From contig NZ_JBKHUI010000017.1 in NCBI RefSeq assembly GCF_046569695.1, positions 45,818 through 109,817 of the forward strand: a DNA stretch of 64,000 nucleotides. Direction: 5' to 3'. Both the position numbers and the translations under genes were made by a program. The notes under the pieces are model-generated. The model was not told the origin of the DNA. It searched no databases and saw only the letters and a program-made list of their open reading frames with translations. Shown here one piece after another: positions 15,977 through 25,394 of the stretch (positions within the stretch are counted from its first letter, which is position 1; every line of letters begins with the position of its first letter). Origin of the DNA: Kluyvera sp046569695. GTDB taxonomy: Bacteria > Pseudomonadota > Gammaproteobacteria > Enterobacterales > Enterobacteriaceae.

Positions 15977-17665
15977 ATGGCAATTTCGGGCACAACATCA
16001 CAGACCACGCGTTTTACCGGCGCGCAATTAATCGTTCATTTACTGGAACGTCAGGGTATCACCATGGTGACCGGCATCCCCGGCGGCACGGTGCTTCCGC
16101 TGTACGACGCCTTAAGCCAGAGCACGCAAATCCGCCATATTCTGGCGCGACACGAGCAGGGCGCAGGCTTTATCGCTCAGGGCATGGCGCGAACCCACGG
16201 CAAACCGGCGGTGTGCATGGCCTGTAGCGGGCCGGGCGCGACCAACCTGGTGACCGCCATTGCCGACGCGCGCCTCGACTCTATTCCGCTGGTGTGTATC
16301 ACCGGCCAGGTGGCCTCGTCGTTAATCGGCACCGACGCGTTCCAGGAAGTCGACACCTACGGTATCTCTATCCCCATCACTAAACACAACTATTTAGTCC
16401 GCAACATCAATGAATTACCTCAGGTTATTGCTGATGCTTTCCGGATTGCCCAGTCAGGCCGCCCAGGCCCGGTGTGGATAGACATTCCTAAGGACGTTCA
16501 GACTGCGGAAATCGAGATCAGCGAACTGCCGGAACCCGGCGGTCGCGCGGCAACGCCGGAATTCAGCGCGGAGAGCGTGAGCGAGGCGGCAGCGATGATC
16601 AACGCCGCGCAGCGCCCGGTGCTCTATCTGGGCGGCGGCGTGATCAATGCCCCGGAGCGCGTACGCGAGTTGGCGGAAAAAGCCAACCTGCCAACCACCA
16701 TGACCCTGATGGCGCTGGGCATGCTGCCAAAAGCGCACCCGCTGTCGTTAGGCATGCTGGGGATGCACGGCGCGCGCAGCACCAACTTCATCTTGCAACA
16801 GTCTGATTTACTGGTGGTTTTAGGGGCACGTTTTGATGACCGGGCGACCGGTAAAGTGGCGGAGTTCTGCCCGAATGCGAAGATTATCCACGTCGATATC
16901 GACCGCGCCGAACTGGGTAAAATCAAACAGGCTCACGTGGCGATTCAGGCGGACGTAGACGACGTGCTGGCCCAGCTGCTGCCGCAAATTGACGCCCAGC
17001 CGCGCGACGAATGGCGCGGCAAAGTGGCCGAGCTGCAACAAGAGTTCCCAGGCGCCATCCCTGAAGCGGGCGACCCGCTCAGCCATTACGGCCTGATCAA
17101 CGCCGTTGCCGCCTGCGTAGACGACAATGCCATTATCACTACCGACGTTGGTCAGCATCAGATGTGGACGGCGCAGGCTTACCCGCTGAACCGTCCTCGC
17201 CAGTGGCTGACCTCCGGCGGCCTCGGCACCATGGGCTTTGGCCTGCCTGCGGCTATCGGCGCGGCGCTGGCGAACCCGGACAAAAAAATTCTGTGCTTCT
17301 CCGGCGACGGCAGCCTGATGATGAATATTCAGGAGATGGCGACGGCGGCGGAAAACCAGCTGGACGTGAAAATCATCCTGATGAACAACGAAGCGCTGGG
17401 GCTGGTGCACCAGCAGCAGAGCCTGTTCTACAAACAGGGCGTATTTGCTGCCACCTATCCTGGCATGATTAACTTTATGCAGATTGCCGCCGGCTTCGGC
17501 CTCGATACCTGCGATTTAAACAGTGAAGCAGACCCGCAGGCGGCGCTGCAGGCGATTATCAATCGTCCGGGCCCGGCGTTGATTCACGTGCGTATCGACG
17601 CAGAAGAAAAAGTGTATCCGATGGTGCCGCCGGGTGCGGCAAATACCGAAATGGTGGGGGAATAA
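15977..17665 (+). CDS. ilvB: Acetolactate synthase I large subunit IlvB
   Basis: This 562-residue thiamine diphosphate enzyme joins two pyruvates, or pyruvate and 2-oxobutyrate, in branched-chain amino-acid synthesis. The catalytic glutamate is Glu60 in RHEQGAGFIAQG, and the ThDP/Mg motif starts at GDG 443-445 and runs to MNN. The length equals E. coli IlvB. GAAAGGACTGGAGC precedes the ATG. It is followed three bases later by its regulatory subunit ilvN and controlled by the ivbL attenuator. Confidence 0.97.
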   Translation: MAISGTTSQTTRFTGAQLIVHLLERQGITMVTGIPGGTVLPLYDALSQSTQIRHILARHEQGAGFIAQGMARTHGKPAVCMACSGPGATNLVTAIADARLDSIPLVCITGQVASSLIGTDAFQEVDTYGISIPITKHNYLVRNINELPQVIADAFRIAQSGRPGPVWIDIPKDVQTAEIEISELPEPGGRAATPEFSAESVSEAAAMINAAQRPVLYLGGGVINAPERVRELAEKANLPTTMTLMALGMLPKAHPLSLGMLGMHGARSTNFILQQSDLLVVLGARFDDRATGKVAEFCPNAKIIHVDIDRAELGKIKQAHVAIQADVDDVLAQLLPQIDAQPRDEWRGKVAELQQEFPGAIPEAGDPLSHYGLINAVAACVDDNAIITTDVGQHQMWTAQAYPLNRPRQWLTSGGLGTMGFGLPAAIGAALANPDKKILCFSGDGSLMMNIQEMATAAENQLDVKIILMNNEALGLVHQQQSLFYKQGVFAATYPGMINFMQIAAGFGLDTCDLNSEADPQAALQAIINRPGPALIHVRIDAEEKVYPMVPPGAANTEMVGE

Positions 17666-17668
17666 GCC

Positions 17669-17959
17669 ATGCAACAACAGACTCATGACAACGTTATTCT
17701 GGAACTCACCGTGCGCAACCACCCGGGCGTAATGACCCACGTCTGCGGGCTTTTTGCCCGTCGCGCATTCAACGTGGAAGGCATTCTCTGTCTACCGATT
17801 CATGACAGCGATAAGAGTCGCATCTGGCTATTGGTCAACGACGATCAGCGACTAGAGCAGATGATAAGCCAGATAGACAAGCTGGAAGATGTGGTAAAAG
17901 TGACCCGCAACCAGTCCGACCCGTCGATGTTCAACAAGATAAGCGTCTTCTTCGAGTAG
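17669..17959 (+). CDS. ilvN: Acetolactate synthase I regulatory subunit IlvN
   Basis: This 96-residue ACT-domain protein binds valine and confers feedback inhibition on IlvB. The ACT fold spans about 10-80 (LELTVRNHPGVMTHVCGLFARRAFNVEGI, read in two parts). The length equals E. coli IlvN, and the start is three bases after the ilvB stop. Confidence 0.96.
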   Translation: MQQQTHDNVILELTVRNHPGVMTHVCGLFARRAFNVEGILCLPIHDSDKSRIWLLVNDDQRLEQMISQIDKLEDVVKVTRNQSDPSMFNKISVFFE

Positions 17960-17982
17960 TCCGCTCAAGACTTGAACACCAG

Positions 17983-18011
17983 GGCGCTTATCGTTAAGGT
18001 AAGCGCCTTTG
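17983..18011 (+). terminator. Terminator of ilvBN
   Basis: GGCGCTTA and TAAGCGCC form a perfect 8-base stem with a 9-base loop and a short TTT tail, 23 bases after the ilvN stop. Confidence 0.75.
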
Positions 18012-18082
18012 CCGGATGGCGGCGTAAACGCCTTATCCGGCCTACCTTCTTGTAGGCCTGATAAGCGCAGCGCCATCAGGCG
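18011..18082. repeat. REP/BIME pair
   Basis: Two REP units in opposite orientation (GCCGGATGGCGGCG...CTTATCCGGCCTAC and GTAGGCCTGATAAGCGCAGC) fill the gap between ilvN and uhpA. Confidence 0.88.
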
Positions 18083-18105
18083 TTTCCCAGCTCCAGGACA
18101 AACCC

Positions 18106-18696
18106 ATGATCACCGTAGCCCTTATCGACGACCACACTATCGTTCGCTCTGGCTTTGCCCAACTGCTCGGCCTTGAGCCAGATTTGCAGGTGGTCGCCGA
18201 GTTTGGTTCCGGTCGCGAGGCGCTAGCGGGGCTACCGGGGCGCGGGGCGCAGGTCTGCATTTGCGATATCTCGATGCCGGACATCTCCGGCCTTGAACTG
18301 CTGAGCCAGCTGCCGAAAGGCATGGCGATTATCATGCTCTCCGTCCACGACAGCCCGGCGCTGGTCGAACAAGCGCTGAACGCGGGCGCGCGCGGGTTTC
18401 TCTCCAAACGCTGTAGCCCAGACGAACTGATTGCCGCGGTACACACCGTGGCGACCGGCGGCTGCTATTTAACGCCGGATATCGCCGTCAAGCTGGCGGC
18501 AGGCCGTCAGGACCCGTTGACCAAACGCGAACGCCAGGTGGCGGAAAAGCTGGCGCAGGGGATGGCGGTAAAAGAGATTGCCGCCGAGCTGGGGCTGTCG
18601 CCGAAAACGGTACACGTTCACCGCGCTAACCTGATGGAAAAGCTGGGCGTCAGCAACGACGTAGAGCTGGCGCGCCGCATGTTTGACGGCTGGTGA
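18106..18696 (+). CDS. uhpA: Response regulator UhpA
   Basis: This 196-residue NarL-type regulator has a receiver domain (phosphoacceptor Asp54 in CICDISMPD, conserved Lys in SKRC) and a LuxR-type helix-turn-helix (about 135-190, VKEIAAELGLSPKTVHVHRANLM in two parts). UhpB phosphorylates it, and it then activates uhpT. The length equals E. coli UhpA. Its TGA overlaps the uhpB ATG. Confidence 0.97.
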   Translation: MITVALIDDHTIVRSGFAQLLGLEPDLQVVAEFGSGREALAGLPGRGAQVCICDISMPDISGLELLSQLPKGMAIIMLSVHDSPALVEQALNAGARGFLSKRCSPDELIAAVHTVATGGCYLTPDIAVKLAAGRQDPLTKRERQVAEKLAQGMAVKEIAAELGLSPKTVHVHRANLMEKLGVSNDVELARRMFDGW

Positions 18697-20198
18697 TGAA
18701 TACCCTCTTTTCGCGGTGCATTACCGTTGTCGCCTGTTTCTTTATCTTCTCCGCCGCGTGGTTCTGCCTGTGGAGTATCAGCCTGCACCTTGTGGAGCGC
18801 CCGGAGCTGGCGGTGCTGCTGTTCCCGTTCGGTCTGCGTCTGGGGCTAATGCTGCAATGCCCGCGCGGCTACTGGCCGGTGCTGATAGGCGCAGAGTGGC
18901 TGCTAATTTACTGGCTGGCGCAGGAAGTGGCGCTGGACCACGCGTTATTATTGATGACCGGAAGCGCACTGACGCTGCTGCCGGTGGCGCTGATCTCCCG
19001 CTATCGCCATCAGCGCGACTGGCGCACGTTGCTGCTCCAGGGCGCGGCGCTCACCGCGGCGGCGCTGCTGCAATCTTTACCCTGGCTGTGGCAGGGGGAG
19101 GCGGCGCTTAATGCCTTACTGCTGACCTTAACCGGCGGGCTGACGCTGGCCCCTATCTGCCTCGTGTTCTGGCACTACCTCACCAGCACCACCTGGCTGC
19201 CGCTCGGCCCGGCGCTGGTGTCGCAGCCGGTAAACTGGCGCGGGCGGCATCTGGTCTGGTATCTGCTGCTGTTTACCGTCAGTCTATGGCTACAGCTCGG
19301 CTTGCCCGCAGAACTGTCGCGCTTTACCCCGTTCTGCCTCGCATTACCAATTATCGCGCTGGCCTGGCACTACGGCTGGCAGGGGGCGCTGATTGCGACC
19401 CTGATGAACGCCATCGCCCTTATTGCCAGCCAGACCTGGCACGATCACCCCGTTGATTTACTGCTCTCGCTGCTGGCGCAAAGCCTGACCGGGCTGCTGC
19501 TTGGTGCGGGCATTCAGCGGCTGCGTGAGCTTAACCAGTCGCTGCAAAACGAACTGGCGCGCAACCACCGGCTGGCGGAGCGCCTGCTGGAGACCGAAGA
19601 GAGCGTGCGCCGCGACGTGGCGCGCGAGCTGCATGACGACATCGGCCAGACCATCACCGCCATCCGCACTCAGGCCGGGATCGTACAACGTCTGGCCCCG
19701 GAGAACGCGGGCGTGAAGCAGAGCGGGGCGCACATCGAGCAGCTTTCGCTGGGCGTTTACGATGCCGTGCGCCGCCTGCTGGGGCGGCTGCGTCCGCGCC
19801 ATTTGGATGACCTCTCGCTGGAGCAGGCCATCCGTTCGCTGATGCGCGAAATGGAGCTGGAAAGCCGTGGCATCGTCAGCCACCTCGACTGGAGAATTGA
19901 TGAGTCAACGCTGAGTGAAAGCCAGCGAGTGACGCTGTTCCGCGTCTGCCAGGAAGGGCTCAACAACATTGTGAAGCACGCCAACGCCAGCGCGGTGACG
20001 CTACAGGGCTGGCAACAGGATGAACGGCTGATGCTGGTGATGGAAGATGACGGCAGCGGCCTGCCGCCGGGCTCGAATCAACAGGGCTTTGGCCTCACCG
20101 GCATGCGCGAGCGTGTGGCCGCGCTCGGCGGTTCGCTCACTATCTCCTGCATGCACGGCACGCGGGTCAGCGTCTCTTTGCCTCTGCGCTACGTGTAA
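18696..20198 (+). CDS. uhpB: Sensor histidine kinase UhpB
   Basis: This 500-residue kinase has an N-terminal MASE1-like integral-membrane half (about 1-270), a HisKA_3 domain with the phosphorylated His313 in ARELHDDIGQT, and an ATPase domain ending GSGLPPGSNQQGFGLTGMRER. The ATG at 18696 is preferred over the GTG three bases earlier because it gives the E. coli length and TGATG coupling with uhpA. Signal input comes through UhpC. Confidence 0.96.
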   Translation: MNTLFSRCITVVACFFIFSAAWFCLWSISLHLVERPELAVLLFPFGLRLGLMLQCPRGYWPVLIGAEWLLIYWLAQEVALDHALLLMTGSALTLLPVALISRYRHQRDWRTLLLQGAALTAAALLQSLPWLWQGEAALNALLLTLTGGLTLAPICLVFWHYLTSTTWLPLGPALVSQPVNWRGRHLVWYLLLFTVSLWLQLGLPAELSRFTPFCLALPIIALAWHYGWQGALIATLMNAIALIASQTWHDHPVDLLLSLLAQSLTGLLLGAGIQRLRELNQSLQNELARNHRLAERLLETEESVRRDVARELHDDIGQTITAIRTQAGIVQRLAPENAGVKQSGAHIEQLSLGVYDAVRRLLGRLRPRHLDDLSLEQAIRSLMREMELESRGIVSHLDWRIDESTLSESQRVTLFRVCQEGLNNIVKHANASAVTLQGWQQDERLMLVMEDDGSGLPPGSNQQGFGLTGMRERVAALGGSLTISCMHGTRVSVSLPLRYV

Positions 20199-20207
20199 GG
20201 AACGGCG

Positions 20208-21527
20208 ATGTTTCAATTTCTCAAGGCCCCAGATAACGCCCCGCGCATCACCGACAAGCAGGAGGTGGATGCGCAATACCGCTACTGGCGGCGGCATATC
20301 CTGCTGACCATCTGGCTTGGCTACGCGCTGTTTTACTTTACCCGCAAAAGCTTCAACGCCGCGGTGCCGGAAATTCTCACCACCGGCGTGCTGACCCGTA
20401 GCGATATCGGCCTGCTGGCGACGCTGTTTTACATCACCTATGGGCTGTCGAAGTTTATCTCCGGCATCGTCAGCGACCGCTCCAACGCCCGCTATTTTAT
20501 GGGCATCGGGCTGATTGCCACCGGGGTGGTCAATATCCTGTTCGGTTTCTCCACCTCGCTGTGGGCCTTTGCTCTGCTGTGGGCGCTGAACGCCTTCTTC
20601 CAGGGCTGGGGCGCGCCGGTCTGCGCCCGCTTGCTCACCGCCTGGTACTCGCGCAACGAGCGCGGCGGCTGGTGGGCCATCTGGAATACCGCGCACAACG
20701 TCGGTGGTGCGCTGATCCCTATCGTGATGGGAGCGGCAGCGCTGCATTACGGCTGGCGCGCGGGGATGACCATCGCTGGAACCATGGCGATTGTGGTCGG
20801 CCTGTTCCTCTTCTGGCGGCTGCGCGACAGGCCGCAGGCGATTGGTCTGCCGCCGATTGGCGACTGGCGGCACGACGAGCTGGAGATTGCCCAACAGCAG
20901 GAAGGCGCCGGGCTGACGCGCAAAGCGATCTTCACCCGCTACGTGCTGCTCAACCCGTACATCTGGCTGCTGTCGCTGTGCTATGTGCTGGTGTACGTGG
21001 TTCGCGCGGCAATCAACGACTGGGGCAACCTGTACATGTCCGAGACGCTGGGCGTCGATCTGGTGACGGCGAACACGGCGGTAACCATGTTTGAGCTGGG
21101 CGGGTTTATCGGCGCGCTGGTGGCGGGCTGGGGCTCGGACAAGCTGTTTAACGGCAACCGTGGGCCGATGAACCTGATTTTCGCCGCCGGGATTTTACTC
21201 TCGGTCGGCTCGCTGTGGCTGATGCCGTTCGCCAGCTACGTGATGCAGGCGGCGTGCTTCTTCACCACCGGGTTCTTCGTCTTCGGCCCGCAGATGCTCA
21301 TCGGCATGGCGGCGGCGGAGTGCTCGCACAAAGAGGCGGCGGGCGCGGCCACCGGCTTCGTCGGGCTGTTTGCTTACCTCGGCGCGTCGCTCTCCGGCTG
21401 GCCGCTGGCGAAGGTGATGGAAGTGTGGCACTGGACGGGCTTTTTCGTGGTGATTGCCATCGCGGCGGGCATCTCGGCGCTGCTGCTGCTGCCGTTCTTA
21501 AACGCCCAGGCGCCGCGAGAAGCGTGA
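20208..21527 (+). CDS. uhpC: Glucose-6-phosphate sensor UhpC
   Basis: This 439-residue MFS protein of the organophosphate:phosphate antiporter family senses external glucose-6-phosphate and activates UhpB. It has about 12 membrane segments and the family motif YALFYFTRKSFNAAVPEI. The gene starts ten bases after uhpB and completes the uhpABC signalling operon. Its length and sequence match E. coli UhpC. Confidence 0.96.
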   Translation: MFQFLKAPDNAPRITDKQEVDAQYRYWRRHILLTIWLGYALFYFTRKSFNAAVPEILTTGVLTRSDIGLLATLFYITYGLSKFISGIVSDRSNARYFMGIGLIATGVVNILFGFSTSLWAFALLWALNAFFQGWGAPVCARLLTAWYSRNERGGWWAIWNTAHNVGGALIPIVMGAAALHYGWRAGMTIAGTMAIVVGLFLFWRLRDRPQAIGLPPIGDWRHDELEIAQQQEGAGLTRKAIFTRYVLLNPYIWLLSLCYVLVYVVRAAINDWGNLYMSETLGVDLVTANTAVTMFELGGFIGALVAGWGSDKLFNGNRGPMNLIFAAGILLSVGSLWLMPFASYVMQAACFFTTGFFVFGPQMLIGMAAAECSHKEAAGAATGFVGLFAYLGASLSGWPLAKVMEVWHWTGFFVVIAIAAGISALLLLPFLNAQAPREA

Positions 21528-21665
21528 CCCGCTTCACCTTTCTAAGACGAATGCCCTAAAACTAAGAAATTTTCCCGGTTTCACCTGGACGCTGTCTCAG
21601 GCCAGATGCGCCGCTGATTTTTACAATACCGGCTATCACGCAGGTATAAAAATCAGGAGATACCC
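21528..21665 (+). promoter_or_regulatory. uhpT control region
   Basis: The 138 bases between uhpC and uhpT should contain the UhpA-dependent promoter. GGTTTCACCTGGACG...CAGGCCAG near 21575-21605 has the CCTGG-type symmetry expected of UhpA sites, but the exact site was not proven. CAGGAGATACCC precedes the uhpT ATG. Confidence 0.45.
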
Positions 21666-23057
21666 ATGCTGGCCTTCTTAAACCAGGTGCGCAAGCCGAC
21701 CCTGGATCTGCCGCTCGACGTGCGGCGCAAAATGTGGTTCAAACCGTTCATGCAGTCTTATCTGGTGGTCTTTATCGGCTACCTGACGATGTATCTGATT
21801 CGTAAGAACTTTAACATCGCGCAGAACGACATGATCTCCACCTACGGGCTGAGCATGACCCAGCTCGGGATGATTGGCCTCGGCTTCTCCATCACCTACG
21901 GCGTGGGTAAAACGCTGGTCTCCTACTATGCCGACGGCAAGAACACCAAGCAGTTCCTGCCGCTGATGCTGATCCTCTCCGCTATCTGTATGCTCGGCTT
22001 CAGCGCCAGCATGGGGCCGGGCTCAACCAGCCTGTTCCTGATGATCGCCTTCTACGGCCTGAGCGGCTTCTTCCAGAGTACCGGCGGCTCGTGCAGCTAT
22101 TCGACCATCACCAAGTGGACGCCTCGCCGCAAGCGCGGTTCCTACCTCGGCATGTGGAATATCTCTCATAACCTCGGCGGTGCGGGTGCCGCAGGCGTAG
22201 CGCTGTTCGGGGCTAACGTCCTGTTCGACGGTCACGTTATCGGTATGTTTATCTTCCCGTCGATCATCGCGCTGATTGTGGGCTTTATCGGCCTGCGTTT
22301 TGGTAGCGACTCCCCGGAATCTTATGGCCTCGGCAAAGCGGAAGAGCTGTTCGGTGAAGAGATCAGTGAAGAGGACAAAGAGACCGAAGACAACGACATG
22401 ACCAAGTGGCAGATCTTTGTTGAGTACGTGCTGAAAAACAAAGTTATCTGGCTGCTGTGCTTTTCCAACATCTTCCTGTACGTGGTGCGTATCGGTATCG
22501 ACCAGTGGTCTACGGTCTACGCTTTCCAGGAGCTGAAGCTCTCTAAAGAGGTGGCGATTCAGGGCTTTACCCTGTTTGAAGTTGGCGCGCTGGTGGGCAC
22601 CCTGCTGTGGGGCTGGCTCTCCGACCTCGCCAACGGCCGTCGTGCGCTGGTGGCGTGCGTGGCGCTGGCCTTAATCATTGCGACGCTGGGCGTTTATCAG
22701 CATGCCAGTAACCAGTACGTTTATCTGGCCTCGCTGTTCGCCCTCGGCTTCCTGGTCTTCGGCCCACAGCTGTTGATTGGCGTGGCAGCGGTTGGCTTCG
22801 TACCGAAAAAAGCCATCGGCGCCGCCGATGGGATTAAAGGCACCTTCGCTTACCTGATTGGCGACAGCTTTGCCAAGCTGGGCCTGGGGATGATTGCCGA
22901 CGGCACGCCAATCTTCGGCCTCACCGGCTGGGCAGGCACCTTTGCCGCGCTGGATACCGCCGCTATCGGCTGTATCTGCCTGATGGCTATCGTCGCCGTG
23001 TTTGAAGAACGTAAAATTCGCCGTGAGAAAAAGATTCAGCAGTTAAAAATGGCGTAA
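21666..23057 (+). CDS. uhpT: Hexose-6-phosphate:phosphate antiporter UhpT
   Basis: This 463-residue MFS antiporter takes up sugar phosphates, and fosfomycin, in exchange for phosphate. It has 12 membrane segments. The N-terminal LTMYLIRKNFNIAQNDMIS carries the family's conserved arginine and lysine. Length equals E. coli UhpT. It is induced through UhpABC, encoded just upstream, and is followed by a clear terminator. Confidence 0.97.
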   Translation: MLAFLNQVRKPTLDLPLDVRRKMWFKPFMQSYLVVFIGYLTMYLIRKNFNIAQNDMISTYGLSMTQLGMIGLGFSITYGVGKTLVSYYADGKNTKQFLPLMLILSAICMLGFSASMGPGSTSLFLMIAFYGLSGFFQSTGGSCSYSTITKWTPRRKRGSYLGMWNISHNLGGAGAAGVALFGANVLFDGHVIGMFIFPSIIALIVGFIGLRFGSDSPESYGLGKAEELFGEEISEEDKETEDNDMTKWQIFVEYVLKNKVIWLLCFSNIFLYVVRIGIDQWSTVYAFQELKLSKEVAIQGFTLFEVGALVGTLLWGWLSDLANGRRALVACVALALIIATLGVYQHASNQYVYLASLFALGFLVFGPQLLIGVAAVGFVPKKAIGAADGIKGTFAYLIGDSFAKLGLGMIADGTPIFGLTGWAGTFAALDTAAIGCICLMAIVAVFEERKIRREKKIQQLKMA

Positions 23058-23077
23058 GTGTGTTTGGTAACTTCTTT

Positions 23078-23103
23078 GCCCGGTTCTGCACCGGGCTTTT
23101 TTA
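23078..23103 (+). terminator. Rho-independent terminator of uhpT
   Basis: GCCCGG and CCGGGC form the stem, followed by six T residues, 20 bases after the uhpT stop. Confidence 0.92.
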
Positions 23104-23123
23104 TACCTGTGGTCTGGAGAACG

Positions 23124-23203
23124 GTAGGCCGGATAAGCGAAGCGCCATCCGGCAATATGCGGCAATCTGCCGGATGGCGCTTCGCTTATCCGGCCTACGA
23201 CGG
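23124..23203. repeat. REP/BIME pair
   Basis: Two REP palindromes face each other (GTAGGCCGGATAAGCGAAGC...GCTTCGCTTATCCGGCCTAC) between convergent uhpT and the LysR gene. Confidence 0.92.
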
Positions 23204-23213
23204 AACACGTTCT

Positions 23214-24116
23214 TTAGGCCTGTTGGCTGGTCTCATGCAGCAACTCGCGCAGCCACTGCTGCGCTGGATCGCGATGATTACGCTCGTGCCAGGCCATACT
23301 TTTGGTAAAACCGTGAATCGCCACCGGCGGCTCCTGCACGCAGATTGACGCGTGAGCGCTGGCAAGGCGGCTCGGCACCACGGCAATCATGTCGCTGACG
23401 GCCAGCACTTCCGGCAGTACCAGGAAGCTGCTCACCGATAGCCCGACCCGACGTTTACGGCCCACTTTTGCCAGCGCATCATCGGTCACTCCCCAGAAAC
23501 TTTCGCCCTCGTAAGAGACCAGAATATGCTCCAGCGCGCAGAAGCGGTCGAGGCTCAGCGGCGTGCGGGCATCGGGATGGTCGGCGCGCAGCATGCAGAC
23601 GTAGCGCTCCTCGTACAGCGTGCGGCTGTGCAGGTCGCCCGGCGTGGTACTGGGAGTCAGTAGCGCGAGGTCGATTTTTCCCTGCTCGAACTGCGCGGTG
23701 AGCCGCTCCGGCTCAACGGGGATCACCCGGACGCGAATCGTCGGCGCACGCACCTTCAGCGCGGCGATAAACGGCACCACCACCGCTTTCAGCGCATAGT
23801 CGGTGGCGGCGAGGGTGAAGGTGAAGTCGGCGGTGAGCGGGTCGAACTGTGCGGGTTGTAGCAGGGTGTTGATATCGTTCAGGATCTGTTTGACCACCGG
23901 CGCCAACTGCTGGGCGCGCAGCGTCGGTACCATACCGTGCGGAGCGCGGATAAACAGCGGATCGCCAAAATTGTCACGCAGCCGGGTCAACATGCCGCTG
24001 ACGGCGGGCTGGGTCAGCGACAGCCGCGCGGCCGCTCGCGTCACGCTGCGTTCATCGAGCAGCGCATCCAGCGTTTTCAGCAGGTTGAGGTCGAGGGTTC
24101 TGAGATCCGGTTTCAT
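23214..24116 (-). CDS. LysR-family transcriptional regulator
   Basis: This 300-residue regulator has an N-terminal winged helix (about 8-66, VTRAAARLSLTQPAVSGMLT) and a NodD/NahR-like substrate domain. Target and effector are unknown. It occupies the place where E. coli has adeD-adeQ between uhpT and yicN, and is divergent from yicN across about 100 bases. LysR proteins often control the divergent neighbour, but yicN is a conserved backbone gene, so this is uncertain. Confidence 0.85.
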   Translation of the reverse strand: MKPDLRTLDLNLLKTLDALLDERSVTRAAARLSLTQPAVSGMLTRLRDNFGDPLFIRAPHGMVPTLRAQQLAPVVKQILNDINTLLQPAQFDPLTADFTFTLAATDYALKAVVVPFIAALKVRAPTIRVRVIPVEPERLTAQFEQGKIDLALLTPSTTPGDLHSRTLYEERYVCMLRADHPDARTPLSLDRFCALEHILVSYEGESFWGVTDDALAKVGRKRRVGLSVSSFLVLPEVLAVSDMIAVVPSRLASAHASICVQEPPVAIHGFTKSMAWHERNHRDPAQQWLRELLHETSQQA

Positions 24117-24221
24117 CGGCGGCTTCCTTCAGGGAGGTAACGCACATTATGGCATGTTCGATTATCGACAGGGCGCAAAATCCCATTATCATGTCGGGGT
24201 TTAGCTAAGGTGAGAGCGTGC

Positions 24222-24674
24222 ATGATCTGGTTGATTCTGGCCACTCTGGTGGTGGTGTTTGTTGTAGGATTTCGGATCCTGACCTCAAGTTCCCGACGGG
24301 CGATTCGCCGTCTTAGTGAACGGCTCGGCATTACGCCGGAGCCGGTAGAGTCGATGGTAGACCAGCTAGGGAAAGCGCAGGGCGAAGCGTATTTACGCTA
24401 TCTGGAGCGGCCGAACGAAGCGCATTTACAGAACGCGGCGCAGATGCTGCTGATCTGGCAGGTGTGCATTGTCGACGGCAGTGAAGTGAACATGCTGAAC
24501 TGGCACCGACGGCTGCAAAAAGCGCGCCTGGCGGCGCCGATTACCGACGCGCAGATTCGTCTGGCGCTGAGCTTCCTGCGTGAGCTGGAGCCGGAAATCA
24601 GCGAACTGAATGCCTTCCAGTACCGCTATAACGCGCTGTTCCATGATGAAAACGGCGTGCACTGGCTGCATTGA
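24222..24674 (+). CDS. yicN: DUF1198 membrane-anchored protein YicN
   Basis: This 150-residue protein has one N-terminal membrane segment (residues 1-20) and the DUF1198 core (QNAAQMLLIWQVCIVDGSE, ending NGVHWLH), matching E. coli YicN in length. The ATG at 24222 is preferred over the upstream GTG because it gives the E. coli start MIWL. Its function is unknown. In E. coli yicN is next to nepI; here four genes lie between. Confidence 0.9.
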   Translation: MIWLILATLVVVFVVGFRILTSSSRRAIRRLSERLGITPEPVESMVDQLGKAQGEAYLRYLERPNEAHLQNAAQMLLIWQVCIVDGSEVNMLNWHRRLQKARLAAPITDAQIRLALSFLRELEPEISELNAFQYRYNALFHDENGVHWLH

Positions 24675-24776
24675 TATCACGCTTGGTGATGTTATTTATC
24701 AATATTGATGATTATATTTATATCACTCCCGAGCGCATGATTTACCTCGTCAACACCATTACTCACGAGGTTCATC

Positions 24777-25301
24777 ATGAAACAGTCTATGCAGCAAAGC
24801 GCAATCGTCTGGCCGGAAGGCTATCTGCCGGGTACCACCGACAACTTCGCCTCTAACGAAATCATCGTCAGCGGCCTGACCGCCAAACAGATTTGGGCGC
24901 AGCTTGACGACACTACGCTGTGGCCAACCTACTACAGCAACGTAGCGGATATTCATTTCCACGACGGCAGCGGCCCGATGCTCAGCGCCAACGCCCGCTT
25001 CCGTTTCTCGACCTTCGGCTTCCCGATTGAAGCGCAGATTACCGAATACGTCCCACCGGTCGACGGCGAAGCCGCACGTGTTGCCTGGCACGGCTGGGCG
25101 GAAGGCGATGCGACGACCCGTCTGGATGTTATCCACGCCTGGCTGTTCGAAGACCTGCCCGGCAACCGCGTGCGCATCCTGACCCAGGAATCGCAGATCG
25201 GCGTCCCGGCGCAGGAACTGGCGCGCACCGTACCGAACCCAATGATTAACGGCCATCAGGAGTGGATCACCGGGCTGGTGAGATCGGCGCGCGGGGAGTG
25301 A
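24777..25301 (+). CDS. SRPBCC-family ligand-binding protein
   Basis: This 174-residue soluble protein looks like a START/SRPBCC (polyketide cyclase-like) fold: a central VSGLTAKQIWAQLDD...LWPTYY helix region and beta strands ending VRILTQESQIG. Such proteins bind hydrophobic ligands. Neither catalytic residues nor a partner can be named. GAGG lies six bases before the ATG, inside a 7-base inverted repeat (24744-24750 with 24765-24771) that could mask it. REP sequence follows the gene. Confidence 0.7.
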   Translation: MKQSMQQSAIVWPEGYLPGTTDNFASNEIIVSGLTAKQIWAQLDDTTLWPTYYSNVADIHFHDGSGPMLSANARFRFSTFGFPIEAQITEYVPPVDGEAARVAWHGWAEGDATTRLDVIHAWLFEDLPGNRVRILTQESQIGVPAQELARTVPNPMINGHQEWITGLVRSARGE

Positions 25302-25309
25302 GTTTGTGG

Positions 25310-25388
25310 CCGCCGGATGGCGCTACGCTTATCCGGCCTACAAAAACTGCCGACCGTAGGCCGGATAAGGCGAAGCCGCCATCCGGCA
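25310..25388. repeat. REP/BIME pair
   Basis: Two opposed REP units (CCGCCGGATGGCGC...TTATCCGGCCTAC and GTAGGCCGGATAAGGCGAAG) lie between the SRPBCC gene and the antitoxin gene. Confidence 0.9.
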
Positions 25389-25394
25389 CACTCA

